From Rhizobium sp. TH2 (GTDB taxonomy: Bacteria; Pseudomonadota; Alphaproteobacteria; Rhizobiales; Rhizobiaceae): a DNA stretch of 64,000 nucleotides. The DNA lies in NCBI RefSeq assembly GCF_024707525.1, contig NZ_CP062231.1:2542001-2606000 (forward strand), in the 5' to 3' direction. Both the position numbers and the translations under genes were made by a program. This document shows positions 37,084 through 46,295 of the stretch, piece by piece. The notes beneath the pieces were generated by a model that was not told the DNA's origin, did not search any database, and worked only from the letters and a program-made list of their open reading frames with translations. The number at the start of each line of letters is the position of its first letter. The first letter of the stretch is position 1.

Positions 37084-38366
37084 CCACGACCGTCCTCCAG
37101 AACGCCCGCATCGTCGATCCATCGCGCAACCTCGACGAAATTGGCACGATCGTCATCCGCAACGGCAAGATCCTCGCATCAGGCAAAGACGCCCTGAACC
37201 AGGGCGTGCCGGAAGCGGCCATCGTCCGCGATTGCCGCAACCTCGTCGCCGTCCCCGGCCTGATCGACGCCCGCGTCTTCACCGGCGAACCCGGCGGCGA
37301 GCACCGCGAAACGATCGCCTCGGCTGGGCGTGCCGCAGCGGCCGGTGGCGTCACCTCCTTCATCATGATGCCGGACACCGATCCCGTCATCGACGACATC
37401 GCGCTAGTCGAATTCGTGCGCAAAAATGCCCGCGATGCCTCGCCCGTCCGCATCTATCCGGCGGCTGCCCTCACCAAGGGCCTTGACGGCGACGAGATGA
37501 CCGAGATCGGCCTGCTGAGAGACGCCGGTGCCGTCGCTTTCACCAATGGGCGTCATCCGCTCCACAATGCCCAGGTCCTCCGCCGGGCGCTGACCTATGC
37601 GCGCGAATTTGGCGCCGTAATCTCGATGGAAACCCGCGACGAACATCTCGGCGCCGGCGGCGTGATGAACGAGGGCCTGCTCGCCTCCTGGCTCGGCCTC
37701 TCCGGCATCCCGCGCGAAACCGAGATCATTCCGCTCGAGCGCGATCTCCGCATCGCCACGCTGACCGGCGGACGCTATCACGCCGCGCAGATTTCCGTGC
37801 CGGGCTCGGTGGAAGCAATCAATACGGCCAAGTCGCGCGGCGCCAAGGTCACCTCGGGCATCTCGATCAACAACCTCGCGCTCAACGAAAACGACATCGG
37901 CGAGTACCGTTCCTTCTTCAAGCTCTATCCGCCGCTGCGCTCCGAGGACGATCGCACCGCCATGGTCGAGGCGCTGAACAAGGGCGAGATCGAGATCATC
38001 GTCTCCTCCCATGATCCGCAGGATGTCGACACCAAGCGCCTGCCCTTCGCGGAAGCCGCCGATGGCGCGGTCGGGCTTGAGACCATGCTGGCCGCCGCCC
38101 TTCGCCTCCACCACGATGGCTCGGTCAGCCTGATGCGCCTGATCGACGCCATGTCATCGGCCCCTGCCCGCATCTTCGGCCTGCCCGGCGGCACATTGAA
38201 GCCGGGTGCCGCAGCCGATATCACGCTGATCGACCTCGACGAACCCTGGATCTGCGTCAAGGACCAGCTCGTCTCTCGCTCGAAGAACACACCTTTCGAA
38301 GACGCAAGATTCTCCGGCCGCGCCGTCGCCACTTACGTCGGCGGCGAATCTGTGTTTTCCTTGTAA
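37080..38366 (+). CDS. pyrC': Dihydroorotase-like protein lacking metal ligands (PyrC' type)
   Basis: A 428-residue amidohydrolase-fold protein annotated in relatives as dihydroorotase. The canonical DxHxHxREPG metal motif reads [10 protein letters not shown] (residues 63-72), so both histidines and the arginine are missing. SDHAPH reads SSHDPQ (309-314) and the loop of the second half reads AVAFTNGR (151-158). Such substitutions should remove catalysis. In Pseudomonas the inactive PyrC' is needed to assemble PyrB into a large holoenzyme, and the four-base coupling to pyrB here fits that role. A functional dihydroorotase must then be encoded elsewhere. Part of operon pyrB-pyrC'-plsY-dprA. Confidence 0.88.
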   Translation: MTTTVLQNARIVDPSRNLDEIGTIVIRNGKILASGKDALNQGVPEAAIVRDCRNLVAVPGLIDARVFTGEPGGEHRETIASAGRAAAAGGVTSFIMMPDTDPVIDDIALVEFVRKNARDASPVRIYPAAALTKGLDGDEMTEIGLLRDAGAVAFTNGRHPLHNAQVLRRALTYAREFGAVISMETRDEHLGAGGVMNEGLLASWLGLSGIPRETEIIPLERDLRIATLTGGRYHAAQISVPGSVEAINTAKSRGAKVTSGISINNLALNENDIGEYRSFFKLYPPLRSEDDRTAMVEALNKGEIEIIVSSHDPQDVDTKRLPFAEAADGAVGLETMLAAALRLHHDGSVSLMRLIDAMSSAPARIFGLPGGTLKPGAAADITLIDLDEPWICVKDQLVSRSKNTPFEDARFSGRAVATYVGGESVFSL

Positions 38367-38381
38367 TCCGGAGGGGCATTC

Positions 38382-38999
38382 ATGGAAGCACTCACAACCT
38401 GGAACATCGCGGCCTTTCCCGCGATTATTGCAGCCGTGCTCGGCTATCTCTCGGGCTCGGTGCCCTTCGGCCTGATCCTGACGCAGATGGCGGGCCTTGG
38501 CGATGTGCGGTCGATCGGCTCGGGCAATATCGGCGCGACCAATGTGCTGCGCACCGGCAACAAGGGCCTGGCCGCAGCGACGCTGCTGCTTGATGCGCTC
38601 AAGGGCACGGTGCCCGCTCTTCTCGGCACATATTTCTTCGGCGTCGAGGGCGGCGTGATCGCCGGCCTGTTCGCCTTTTTCGGCCATATTTTTCCAGTCT
38701 GGCTTGGCTTCAAGGGCGGCAAAGGCGTTGCAACCTACATTGGCGTGATGTTCGGGCTCGACTGGCGCATGGGCCTGCTTTTGCTCGCCGTCTGGATTGC
38801 AACGGCTGCAATCAGCCGCTACTCTAGCCTGTCCGCTCTGGTTGCAACCGTGGCGATCCCGGTGGTGGAGTTCTTCGCCGGCGATATCAGGATCGCGGCA
38901 CTGGCCGCCCTGATGTCGGTCATCGTCTGGATCAAGCATCGGGCGAACATTGAGCGGCTGCTTTCGGGCGGCGAAAGCAGGATTGGCAGCAAGGGGTAG
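38382..38999 (+). CDS. plsY: Glycerol-3-phosphate acyltransferase PlsY
   Basis: Membrane enzyme that transfers the acyl chain from acyl-phosphate to glycerol 3-phosphate, starting phospholipid synthesis. The 205 residues form about five membrane helices and show the three signatures [24 protein letters not shown] and [17 protein letters not shown]. It is 15 nt after pyrC' and 3 nt before dprA. Confidence 0.97.
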   Translation: MEALTTWNIAAFPAIIAAVLGYLSGSVPFGLILTQMAGLGDVRSIGSGNIGATNVLRTGNKGLAAATLLLDALKGTVPALLGTYFFGVEGGVIAGLFAFFGHIFPVWLGFKGGKGVATYIGVMFGLDWRMGLLLLAVWIATAAISRYSSLSALVATVAIPVVEFFAGDIRIAALAALMSVIVWIKHRANIERLLSGGESRIGSKG

Positions 39000-39002
39000 A
39001 GG

Positions 39003-40154
39003 TTGGAAACGAGCGCCGGTGCCAAGGGAATAGCGCTCACTGATCGCCAGCGGCTCGCCTGGCTTCGCCTCATCCGTTCCGACAATGTCGGCCCTGCGAC
39101 CTTCCGCGATCTGATCAATCACTTCGGCTCGGCCGAAATGGCGCTTGAAGCCCTGCCCGAACTGTCGCGCCGGGGCGGCTCGACGCGTCCCGTCCGTGTT
39201 GCCACACGAGACGAAGCGCTGACTGAGCTGGATTTCGCCCAACGCTTCGGCGCACGCTTCGTCGGCATCGGCGAGCCGGATTATCCCTCGGCATTGCGCC
39301 AGGTCGAGGGCGCCCCGCCGCTGATCGCAATCAAGGGCAAAGCCACAATTCTGCGCCAGCCTTCGATCGCCATGGTCGGCGCCCGCAACTGCTCTGTCTC
39401 CGGCGCCAAATTCGCCGCCATGCTGGCGCGCGAGATCGGCCGCGCCGGCTATTCCGTGGTGTCCGGCTTCGCTCGCGGCGTCGATTCGGCCGCCCATCGA
39501 GCCAGCCTCGACACCGGCACCGTCGCCGTATTGGCCGGTGGACTCGACAAGCCCTATCCGCCGGAAAACGAACCCCTGCTGGCTGAATTCGAAGCCTCCA
39601 GCGGCCTGCTGCTGTCGGAAATGCCGTTCGGCTGGGAGCCCCGCGCCAAGGATTTCCCCCGCCGCAATCGCCTGATCGCCGGCATCGGACTTGGCCTGGT
39701 GGTCATCGAAGCCGCCGCCCGTTCGGGCTCGCTCATCACCGCCCGCTACGCCGCAAATTTCGGCCGACTGGTCTTCGCCGTGCCCGGCTCGCCGCTTGAT
39801 CCGCGCTCGGAAGGCGCCAATGGCCTGATCAAGGACGGCGCCTCGCTGGTCACCAATGCGAACGACATCATCGAGGCCATGGCGCCAGTCAGCCGCATCG
39901 ATCTCTTCTCGCCTCAACAGGTCAGCGAGCCGATTTACGAGGACGACAAGCCAATAGCGCTGCCACCGAGTGAGAGGGAACGGGACCTGATCGTGGACGC
40001 CTTGGGGCCGACACCCGCCGAGATCGACGATATCATCCGCCACACCGGATTGCCGGCGCAGTCCGTCTATCTGGTGCTGCTGGAGCTAGATCTTGCCGGA
40101 CGGCTTCATCGCCATGCGGGCGGCATGGTTTCGATCGACTTTGATACTGTCTGA
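39003..40154 (+). CDS. dprA: DNA-processing protein DprA
   Basis: Protects incoming single-stranded DNA and loads RecA during transformation; common also in non-competent bacteria. The 383 residues include an N-terminal helical region, the Rossmann-like DprA domain with MVGARNCSVSGAKFA, SGFARGVDSAAHRASLD and FPRRNRLIAGI, and a C-terminal winged helix near LGPTPAEIDDIIRHTGLP. The start is TTG at 39003, with GGGGTAGAGG just upstream. The end overlaps the convergent 98-codon ORF by 69 bases. Confidence 0.95.
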   Translation: METSAGAKGIALTDRQRLAWLRLIRSDNVGPATFRDLINHFGSAEMALEALPELSRRGGSTRPVRVATRDEALTELDFAQRFGARFVGIGEPDYPSALRQVEGAPPLIAIKGKATILRQPSIAMVGARNCSVSGAKFAAMLAREIGRAGYSVVSGFARGVDSAAHRASLDTGTVAVLAGGLDKPYPPENEPLLAEFEASSGLLLSEMPFGWEPRAKDFPRRNRLIAGIGLGLVVIEAAARSGSLITARYAANFGRLVFAVPGSPLDPRSEGANGLIKDGASLVTNANDIIEAMAPVSRIDLFSPQQVSEPIYEDDKPIALPPSERERDLIVDALGPTPAEIDDIIRHTGLPAQSVYLVLLELDLAGRLHRHAGGMVSIDFDTV

Positions 40155-40382
40155 CCTGCCGCTCAGGAGATCCGTGGCTTCGGTGAAAGCCATCTCCAGC
40201 AGGAAGACCAGCATCTCGGCCTTTTCCCTGCGCGCAAGGTCGGCGAGCTCCGGCAGCATCTGCTTGATATAATTGACGCTTTGCACCGTATTCGTCGGCA
40301 GGGATGTCACGGTTTCAGGCTTTCCTATCATCGCACTAACACAGCCTCGCAACGTTACGTCGAATGAATCAACCCTGGCCAT
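40086..40382 (-). CDS. Conserved-looking hypothetical protein, 98 residues
   Basis: A small soluble protein whose central part reads like a structured helical domain: SVNYIKQMLPELADLARREK and AEMLVFLLEMAFTEATDLL. An inner ATG (40331, MIGKPETVTSL) may be the true start. The final third overlaps the end of dprA on the other strand. It looks real because the amphipathic helices lie outside that overlap, but I do not recognise a family with confidence. No ribosome site stands out. Confidence 0.6.
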   Translation of the reverse strand: MARVDSFDVTLRGCVSAMIGKPETVTSLPTNTVQSVNYIKQMLPELADLARREKAEMLVFLLEMAFTEATDLLSGRSDSIKVDRNHAARMAMKPSGKI

Positions 40383-40663
40383 TTACACGCGAACAAGTCT
40401 ACCTTAATTAGTATTAATTGCAACGGGTTTTATTTCAGTTACAGGTTGCATGGCGTTGTAGCGGCTTTCCGGGCCTTGCCAAGCGTTGAGCCGATACCAA
40501 TTTGTTACCGGACCGTGTTGCCCGATTGCAATATTCGCCAAGCCAAGTCTATAAGCGCGGCCATGCCGGTGAAAACGCTTGCCATGCCGCAAACGGCTCT
40601 GAAACAATGCGCGCATACGCAAGGGACAGAGTCCGAAGGCCTTTTGGACAGAAAAAGAAGTAA

Positions 40664-43315
40664 ATGAACGTAGTCGTCGTGGAGTCGCCCGCAAAGGCGA
40701 AAACAATCAACAAGTATCTCGGTCCTGGCTATAAGGTTCTGGCCTCGTTCGGCCATGTGCGAGACTTGCCGGCCAAGGATGGTTCGGTCCAGCCCGACAA
40801 TGATTTCGCCATGTCGTGGGAAATCGACGCCGCATCGCAGAAGCGCATGAACGAAATCGCCGATGCGGTGAAGAAGTCCGACGGCCTGTTCCTCGCGACC
40901 GACCCGGATCGCGAAGGCGAAGCGATTTCCTGGCATGTGCTCGATATCCTGAAGAAGAAGAAGGCGATCGGCGACAAGCCGGTCAAGCGCGTGGTCTTCA
41001 ACGCCATCACCAAGAAGGCGGTGCTCGATGCCATGGCCGATCCGCGCGATATCGACGCGCCACTGGTCGATGCCTATCTCGCCCGCCGGGCGCTCGATTA
41101 CCTCGTCGGCTTCAATCTCTCGCCCGTGCTCTGGCGCAAGCTGCCCGGCGCCCGTTCGGCCGGCCGCGTCCAGTCCGTGGCACTGCGCCTCGTCTGCGAC
41201 CGCGAAAACGAGATCGACCGCTTCATCGCCGAGGAATACTGGAATATCTCGGCATTGCTGAAGACACCGCGCAACGACGTGTTCGAAGCCAGGCTCGTCA
41301 GCGCCGACGGCAAGCGGCTGACCGCGAAATCGGTCGCCAACGGCGATCACGCCGGGGATCTCAAAGCCGTGCTGGAAGGCGCCGTCTACCGCGTCGACAG
41401 CGTCGAGGCCAAGCCCGTCAAGCGCAATCCTGGCCCTCCGTTCACGACCTCGACCTTGCAGCAGGCCGCTTCGTCGCGCCTCGGCTTCGATGCCTCGCGC
41501 ACCATGCGGGTGGCCCAGAAGCTCTATGAGGGCTTCGATATCGGTGGCGAAGTCACGGGTCTCATCACCTATATGCGTACGGACGGCGTGCAGATCGCGC
41601 CCGAGGCGATCGATGCAGCCCGCAAGGCGATCACCGGCCAGTTCGGCAGCAATTTCCTGCCGGAAAAGCCGCGCTTCTACGCGACCAAAGCGAAGAACGC
41701 CCAGGAAGCCCACGAAGCCATCCGCCCGACCGATTTCAATCGCACGCCCGACAGCGTCCGCCAATATCTCGACGCCGACCAGTTCCGTCTTTACGACCTG
41801 ATCTGGAAGCGCGGTATCGCGAGCCAGATGGCGTCCGCCGATATCGAGCGAACCACTGCCGAGATCACCGCCGCGAATGGTCCCCGCAAGGTCGGCCTGC
41901 GCGCCGTCGGCTCGGTCATCAAGTTCGATGGCTTCCTCGCCGCCTATACCGACCAGCGCGAGGAAAAAGAGGATAACGACGCCGAGGACGAGGATGGCCG
42001 CCTGCCGGAGATCCGCGCCCAGGAAATGCTCGCCAAGGAAAAGATCAACGCGACCCAGCATTTCACCGAGCCGCCGCCGCGCTTCTCCGAGGCCACGCTG
42101 ATCAAGAAGATGGAAGAGCTCGGCATCGGCCGGCCCTCGACCTATGCCTCGACGCTCGCCACTTTGCGCGACCGTGGCTACGTGACCATCGACAAGCGCA
42201 AGCTGATCCCCGATGCCAAAGGGCGCATCGTCACCGCCTTCCTCGAGAACTTCTTCAGCCGTTACGTGGAGTTTGACTTCACCGCGGCGCTTGAGGAAAA
42301 GCTCGATCGGATCTCGGCCGGCGAACTGAATTGGAAGGACGTGCTCCGCGATTTCTGGACCCAGTTCTTCGCTGCGATCGAAGACACCAAGGAACTGCGC
42401 GTCACCAATATCCTCGATGCGCTGAACGAAGCGCTCGCGCCGCTGCTTTTCCCGGCGCGCGTCGATGGTTCCGATCCGCGCACCTGTCAGGTTTGCGGCA
42501 CCGGCAAGCTGTCGCTCAAGCTCGGCAAATACGGCGCCTTCGTCGGCTGCTCGAATTACCCGGATTGCAACTTCACGCGCCAGCTTACCGCCGACGCCAA
42601 TGGTGACGACGCAGCCGCACCGATGGAGACTGTAAGTCTCGGCAAGGACCCGATGACCGGCGAGGAGATGACCCTTCGCTCCGGCCGCTTCGGGCCTTAT
42701 GTCCAGCGCGGTGACGGCAAGGAAGCCAAGCGCGCCAGCCTGCCCAAGGGCTGGGCGCCCGATACGATCGATCATGAAAAGGCGCTCGCCCTGCTCAACC
42801 TGCCGCGCGACATCGGCAAGCATCCCGAAAGCGGCAAGATGATCTCCTCGGGCATCGGCCGATATGGCCCGTTCCTGCTGCATGACGGCGCCTATGCCAA
42901 TCTCGAAAGCGTCGAGGACGTGTTCTCGATCGGCCTCAACCGCGCCGTCGTGGTCATCGCCGAACATGCCGAAAAGCGCGCCAACGGCGGCCGCGGCGGA
43001 CGCTCGACGCCGGCAGCCCTCAAGGAACTCGGCGACCATCCCGATGGCGGCAAGATCACCGTCCGCGACGGCAAATACGGTCCCTATGTCAATTGGGAAA
43101 AGGTCAATGCGACGCTGCCCAAGGGCAAGGATCCGCAAACCGTGACCATGGAAGAGGCCATCACCTTGATCACCGAGCGCGCGGCGAAGGCGCCGTCGAC
43201 CAAGAAGCCGCCAGCCCGCAAGAAGGCGGCCGCATCGGCCAAGCCGGCGGCCAAGAAGACCACCAAGGCTGCGGCCAAGCCGAAGGCGGCGGCGAAAGCG
43301 AAGAAGGCATCCTAG
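40664..43315 (+). CDS. topA: DNA topoisomerase I
   Basis: Type IA topoisomerase that relaxes negative supercoils. The 883 residues begin with a TOPRIM domain (VVVESPAKAKTINKYLG; DPDREGEAISWH with the metal-binding acids), and the active-site tyrosine lies in GLITYMRTDG. A four-cysteine zinc segment (CQVCGTGKL...CSNYPDC) and further C-terminal repeats follow, and the end is an Ala/Lys tail (AKKTTKAAAKPKAAAKAKK). An AT-rich 281-base gap (40383-40663) before it must hold its promoter. rnr overlaps its stop by one base. Confidence 0.97.
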   Translation: MNVVVVESPAKAKTINKYLGPGYKVLASFGHVRDLPAKDGSVQPDNDFAMSWEIDAASQKRMNEIADAVKKSDGLFLATDPDREGEAISWHVLDILKKKKAIGDKPVKRVVFNAITKKAVLDAMADPRDIDAPLVDAYLARRALDYLVGFNLSPVLWRKLPGARSAGRVQSVALRLVCDRENEIDRFIAEEYWNISALLKTPRNDVFEARLVSADGKRLTAKSVANGDHAGDLKAVLEGAVYRVDSVEAKPVKRNPGPPFTTSTLQQAASSRLGFDASRTMRVAQKLYEGFDIGGEVTGLITYMRTDGVQIAPEAIDAARKAITGQFGSNFLPEKPRFYATKAKNAQEAHEAIRPTDFNRTPDSVRQYLDADQFRLYDLIWKRGIASQMASADIERTTAEITAANGPRKVGLRAVGSVIKFDGFLAAYTDQREEKEDNDAEDEDGRLPEIRAQEMLAKEKINATQHFTEPPPRFSEATLIKKMEELGIGRPSTYASTLATLRDRGYVTIDKRKLIPDAKGRIVTAFLENFFSRYVEFDFTAALEEKLDRISAGELNWKDVLRDFWTQFFAAIEDTKELRVTNILDALNEALAPLLFPARVDGSDPRTCQVCGTGKLSLKLGKYGAFVGCSNYPDCNFTRQLTADANGDDAAAPMETVSLGKDPMTGEEMTLRSGRFGPYVQRGDGKEAKRASLPKGWAPDTIDHEKALALLNLPRDIGKHPESGKMISSGIGRYGPFLLHDGAYANLESVEDVFSIGLNRAVVVIAEHAEKRANGGRGGRSTPAALKELGDHPDGGKITVRDGKYGPYVNWEKVNATLPKGKDPQTVTMEEAITLITERAAKAPSTKKPPARKKAAASAKPAAKKTTKAAAKPKAAAKAKKAS

Positions 43316-45660
43316 TGGGTAGACCCCCGAAATCGAACGACAGAAGGCAGCCCGCCAGAAAACAAGTGGGCAAGCCGCCGCAGGGCATCATCCATGGTGC
43401 CGTGCCGCCGCGCGAGATCCTGCTCGAATTCATCCAGGACAACCCCGACCGGGCCTCCAAGCGCGACATCGCCAAGGCTTTCGGGCTGAAGGGCGATACG
43501 CGCATCGAACTCAAGGCGGCGCTTCGCGCGCTGGAAGACGATGGCCTGCTGCAGAAGACCCGCAAGTCGCTGACCCGCCCCGGCGCGCTGCCGCCGGTGA
43601 CGGTCCTCGACATCACCATGCGCGATGTCGGTGGCGAATTGATCGCACGTCCCGCCGAATGGCTGGACGAGAATGGCGTCGCACCGGCCGTGCTCATCCG
43701 CCAGTCCTCCGGCTCGGATCGTTCCAAGACCAAGGCACCGATCGCAGGCATCGGCGACCGCGTGGTCGCCAAGATCTTCCCCAACAAGGAACGCGGTGGC
43801 CCGGCTTATACGGCCCGTATCATCAAGGTCATCGACAAGCGCAAGACTGCGGCGCTCGGCGTCTTCCGTGAAATGGACGGCGGCGCCGGCCGCATCATGC
43901 CGATCGAGAAGCGCGGCATGGAAATGGATGTCGATCCGGAATTCCGCGGCGATGCGAAAGATGGCGACCTGGTGGAAGTCGAGACCGCGCGCGCGGGCCG
44001 CTTCGGCCTGCCGCGCGCCAAGGTGCTCTCCGTCGTCGGCTCTGTCTCGTCGGAAAAGGCGATCTCGATGATCGCCATCCATGCCCACGGCATTCCCTAT
44101 ATTTTCCCGCCTGCGGTGATCAAGGAAGCGGACGCCGCCGGTGCCGCCGACATGTCGCATCGCAAGGACTGGCGCGACATGCCGCTGATCACCATCGATC
44201 CGCATGACGCCAAGGATCATGACGATGCCGTCTATGCCGAGCCCGATCCCTCGCCCGACAACCCGGGCGGCGTCATCGTCGTCGTCGCGATCGCCGACGT
44301 CTCGTACTATGTCCGCTCCGGCACGGCGCTGGATCGAGAAGCACTGAAGCGCGGCAATTCGGTTTACTTCCCTGACCGCGTCGTGCCGATGCTGCCCGAA
44401 CGCATCTCCAACGATCTCTGCTCGCTGAAGGAAGGCGTCGACCGCCCCGCGCTGGCCGTGCGGATGGTGTTCTCGAAGGAGGGCCGCAAGGCGTCGCACA
44501 CCTTCCATCGCATCATGATGAAGAGTGCGGCCAAGCTCTCCTACCAGCAGGCGCAGGCCGCAATAGACGGCAAGCCCGACGACAAGACCGGCCCGCTGCT
44601 CGAGCCGATCCTCAAGCCGCTCTGGGACGCCTATGCCAAGCTCAAGGCCGGCCGCGACAAGCGCCAGCCGCTCGAACTCGACATGCCCGAGCGCAAGATC
44701 CTTCTCAAGCCGGATGGAACCGTGGACCGGGTCCACGTGCCGCCCCGCCTCGATGCCCACAAGCTCATCGAGGAGATGATGATCCAGGCCAATGTCGCGG
44801 CTGCCGAGACGCTGGAACAGAAGAAGCAGATGCTGATCTACCGCGTCCACGACGCGCCGTCGCTCGCCAAGCAGGAGACGCTGCGCGAATTCCTCGGCAC
44901 GCTCGAAATGTCGCTGGCTCACGGCAACCTGCGTTCCAACCATTTCAATCAGATCCTCGAAAAGGTCGACGGCAAGCCTTACCAGACCATGGTCAACGAG
45001 ATGGTGCTGCGCTCGCAGAGCCAGGCGATCTACAGCCCCGAGAATATCGGCCATTTCGGCCTCAATCTCCTGCGCTACGCCCACTTCACCTCGCCCATCC
45101 GCCGTTATGCCGACCTGATCGTCCATCGCGCGCTGGTCGCGTCGCTGGGCCTCGGTACAGGCGGGCTGACGGCGGAGGAAGAAGGCCAGCTCGACGATAT
45201 CGCCGCCGAAATCTCCACCTTCGAGCGGCGCGCCATGGCGGCCGAACGCGAGACCGTCGATCGCCTGATCGCCCACCATCTGGTCGGCCGCATCGGCGAG
45301 GAATTTGACGGCCGCGTCTCCGGTGTCACCAAGTCGGGACTATTTGTCTCACTGCCGGAGTATGGCGCCGACGGCTTCGTTCCCATATCTACACTGGGTA
45401 GCGATTACTTCATCTTCGATGAAGCGCATATGGCCCTGACCGGCGAAAGATCCGGCCTCGGCTTCCGGCTGGGCGACACGCTCCGGGTCAAACTCGTCGA
45501 CGCTGTCCCGCTTGCCGGCGCGCTCCGGTTTGAAGTGATCAGCGAAGGGCGCAAACTGCCGACGGCAACGCGCTCGTTCCACAAGGCCACCAGGCGCCCC
45601 AACCGCGCGCCCCCGGCCAAGAAGCCGGGAACCCGGCCGCCGCGCGGGCGCAAGAGGTGA
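43315..45660 (+). CDS. rnr: Ribonuclease R
   Basis: 3'-5' exoribonuclease of the RNB family (781 residues) that degrades structured RNA. The N-terminal winged helix (SKRDIAKAFGLKGDTRIELKAAL) leads into cold-shock domains, the RNB domain with ITIDPHDAKDHDDAVYAE (four metal-binding aspartates) and the HFTSPIRRYADL motif, then an S1 domain (FDGRVSGVTKSGLFVSLPEYGADGF split over strands) and a basic tail. The GTG at 43315 shares its G with the topA stop (TAGTG), so the genes are coupled. A more upstream frame is open only because of the topA shadow. Confidence 0.96.
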   Translation: MGRPPKSNDRRQPARKQVGKPPQGIIHGAVPPREILLEFIQDNPDRASKRDIAKAFGLKGDTRIELKAALRALEDDGLLQKTRKSLTRPGALPPVTVLDITMRDVGGELIARPAEWLDENGVAPAVLIRQSSGSDRSKTKAPIAGIGDRVVAKIFPNKERGGPAYTARIIKVIDKRKTAALGVFREMDGGAGRIMPIEKRGMEMDVDPEFRGDAKDGDLVEVETARAGRFGLPRAKVLSVVGSVSSEKAISMIAIHAHGIPYIFPPAVIKEADAAGAADMSHRKDWRDMPLITIDPHDAKDHDDAVYAEPDPSPDNPGGVIVVVAIADVSYYVRSGTALDREALKRGNSVYFPDRVVPMLPERISNDLCSLKEGVDRPALAVRMVFSKEGRKASHTFHRIMMKSAAKLSYQQAQAAIDGKPDDKTGPLLEPILKPLWDAYAKLKAGRDKRQPLELDMPERKILLKPDGTVDRVHVPPRLDAHKLIEEMMIQANVAAAETLEQKKQMLIYRVHDAPSLAKQETLREFLGTLEMSLAHGNLRSNHFNQILEKVDGKPYQTMVNEMVLRSQSQAIYSPENIGHFGLNLLRYAHFTSPIRRYADLIVHRALVASLGLGTGGLTAEEEGQLDDIAAEISTFERRAMAAERETVDRLIAHHLVGRIGEEFDGRVSGVTKSGLFVSLPEYGADGFVPISTLGSDYFIFDEAHMALTGERSGLGFRLGDTLRVKLVDAVPLAGALRFEVISEGRKLPTATRSFHKATRRPNRAPPAKKPGTRPPRGRKR

Positions 45661-45708
45661 AACCTTCCACCCCTGACGCCATTCAATCATGAAGGTGCCA
45701 GGACGGAT

Positions 45709-46155
45709 ATGATGCAGGCCCAACCGACAATGCCCATTGAATGGAAGAACCCGGAAACGGGAACCGAAAAGCGTGACCTCGCGACCGCGATCAAGCGCGG
45801 CCTACTCTGCCGCTGCCCGAATTGCGGCCAGGGCAAGCTGTTCGGCAAGTATCTCAAGCCCGTCGATCACTGTGCCGTCTGCGGCGAGGACTATACCCAC
45901 CAGCGCGCCGACGACCTGCCGGCCTATCTCTCCATCGTGCTGGTCGGCCATATCGTGGTCGGCGGCTTCATGATGACCGACATGGTCTGGACGCTGTCCA
46001 ACTGGGTCCATCTCTCGATCTGGACGCCGCTCACTGTTCTTCTCGCACTCGCCACCATCCAGCCGATCAAGGGCGCCGTCATCGGATTGCAATGGGCGGC
46101 ACGTATGCATGGATTCGGCGGCAAGGAGCCGGAACCTGAAGATCGTTTAAGCTGA
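45709..46155 (+). CDS. DUF983 family membrane protein
   Basis: A 148-residue protein with an N-terminal zinc-ribbon-like part (LLCRCPNCGQGKLFGKYLKP and HCAVCGEDY: two CxxC pairs) and two or three membrane helices (AYLSIVLVGHIVVGGFM; WTPLTVLLALATIQPIKGAV). DUF983 proteins are often beside rnr in alphaproteobacteria. Function unknown. It lies 48 nt after rnr and may belong to the topA-rnr operon. Confidence 0.9.
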   Translation: MMQAQPTMPIEWKNPETGTEKRDLATAIKRGLLCRCPNCGQGKLFGKYLKPVDHCAVCGEDYTHQRADDLPAYLSIVLVGHIVVGGFMMTDMVWTLSNWVHLSIWTPLTVLLALATIQPIKGAVIGLQWAARMHGFGGKEPEPEDRLS

Positions 46156-46218
46156 GGAAGCCCGCGGCGCAGCGCCAAAAACTTGCGGTAATTTCCACTG
46201 CGGCCATTGAAATCCCGG

Positions 46219-46247
46219 CCCGGCACGTCTTTATAGCGTGTGCCGGG
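46219..46247 (+). promoter_or_regulatory. Inverted repeat ahead of the MFS transporter
   Basis: CCCGGCAC (46219-46226) and GTGCCGGG (46240-46247) are exact inverted repeats separated by 13 bases that contain a TTATAG -10-like hexamer. It lies 49-77 bases before the MFS start. It could be an operator or a leader hairpin; no regulator gene is adjacent. Confidence 0.35.
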
Positions 46248-46295
46248 GGGACCATTTGCCCGGACCGATTTGGGCGAATGACGAAAGAGTATTGA

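Noticed and set aside
38154..40043. 629-codon open frame antisense to plsY and dprA
   Set aside because: It crosses three well-supported genes and encodes no recognisable domain.
40505..43138. 877-codon open frame antisense to topA
   Set aside because: It is a shadow of the highly biased topA coding strand; the protein is full of composition-driven repeats and no family motif.
43312..45279. 655-codon open frame antisense to rnr
   Set aside because: Same type of shadow; rnr is certain on the other strand.
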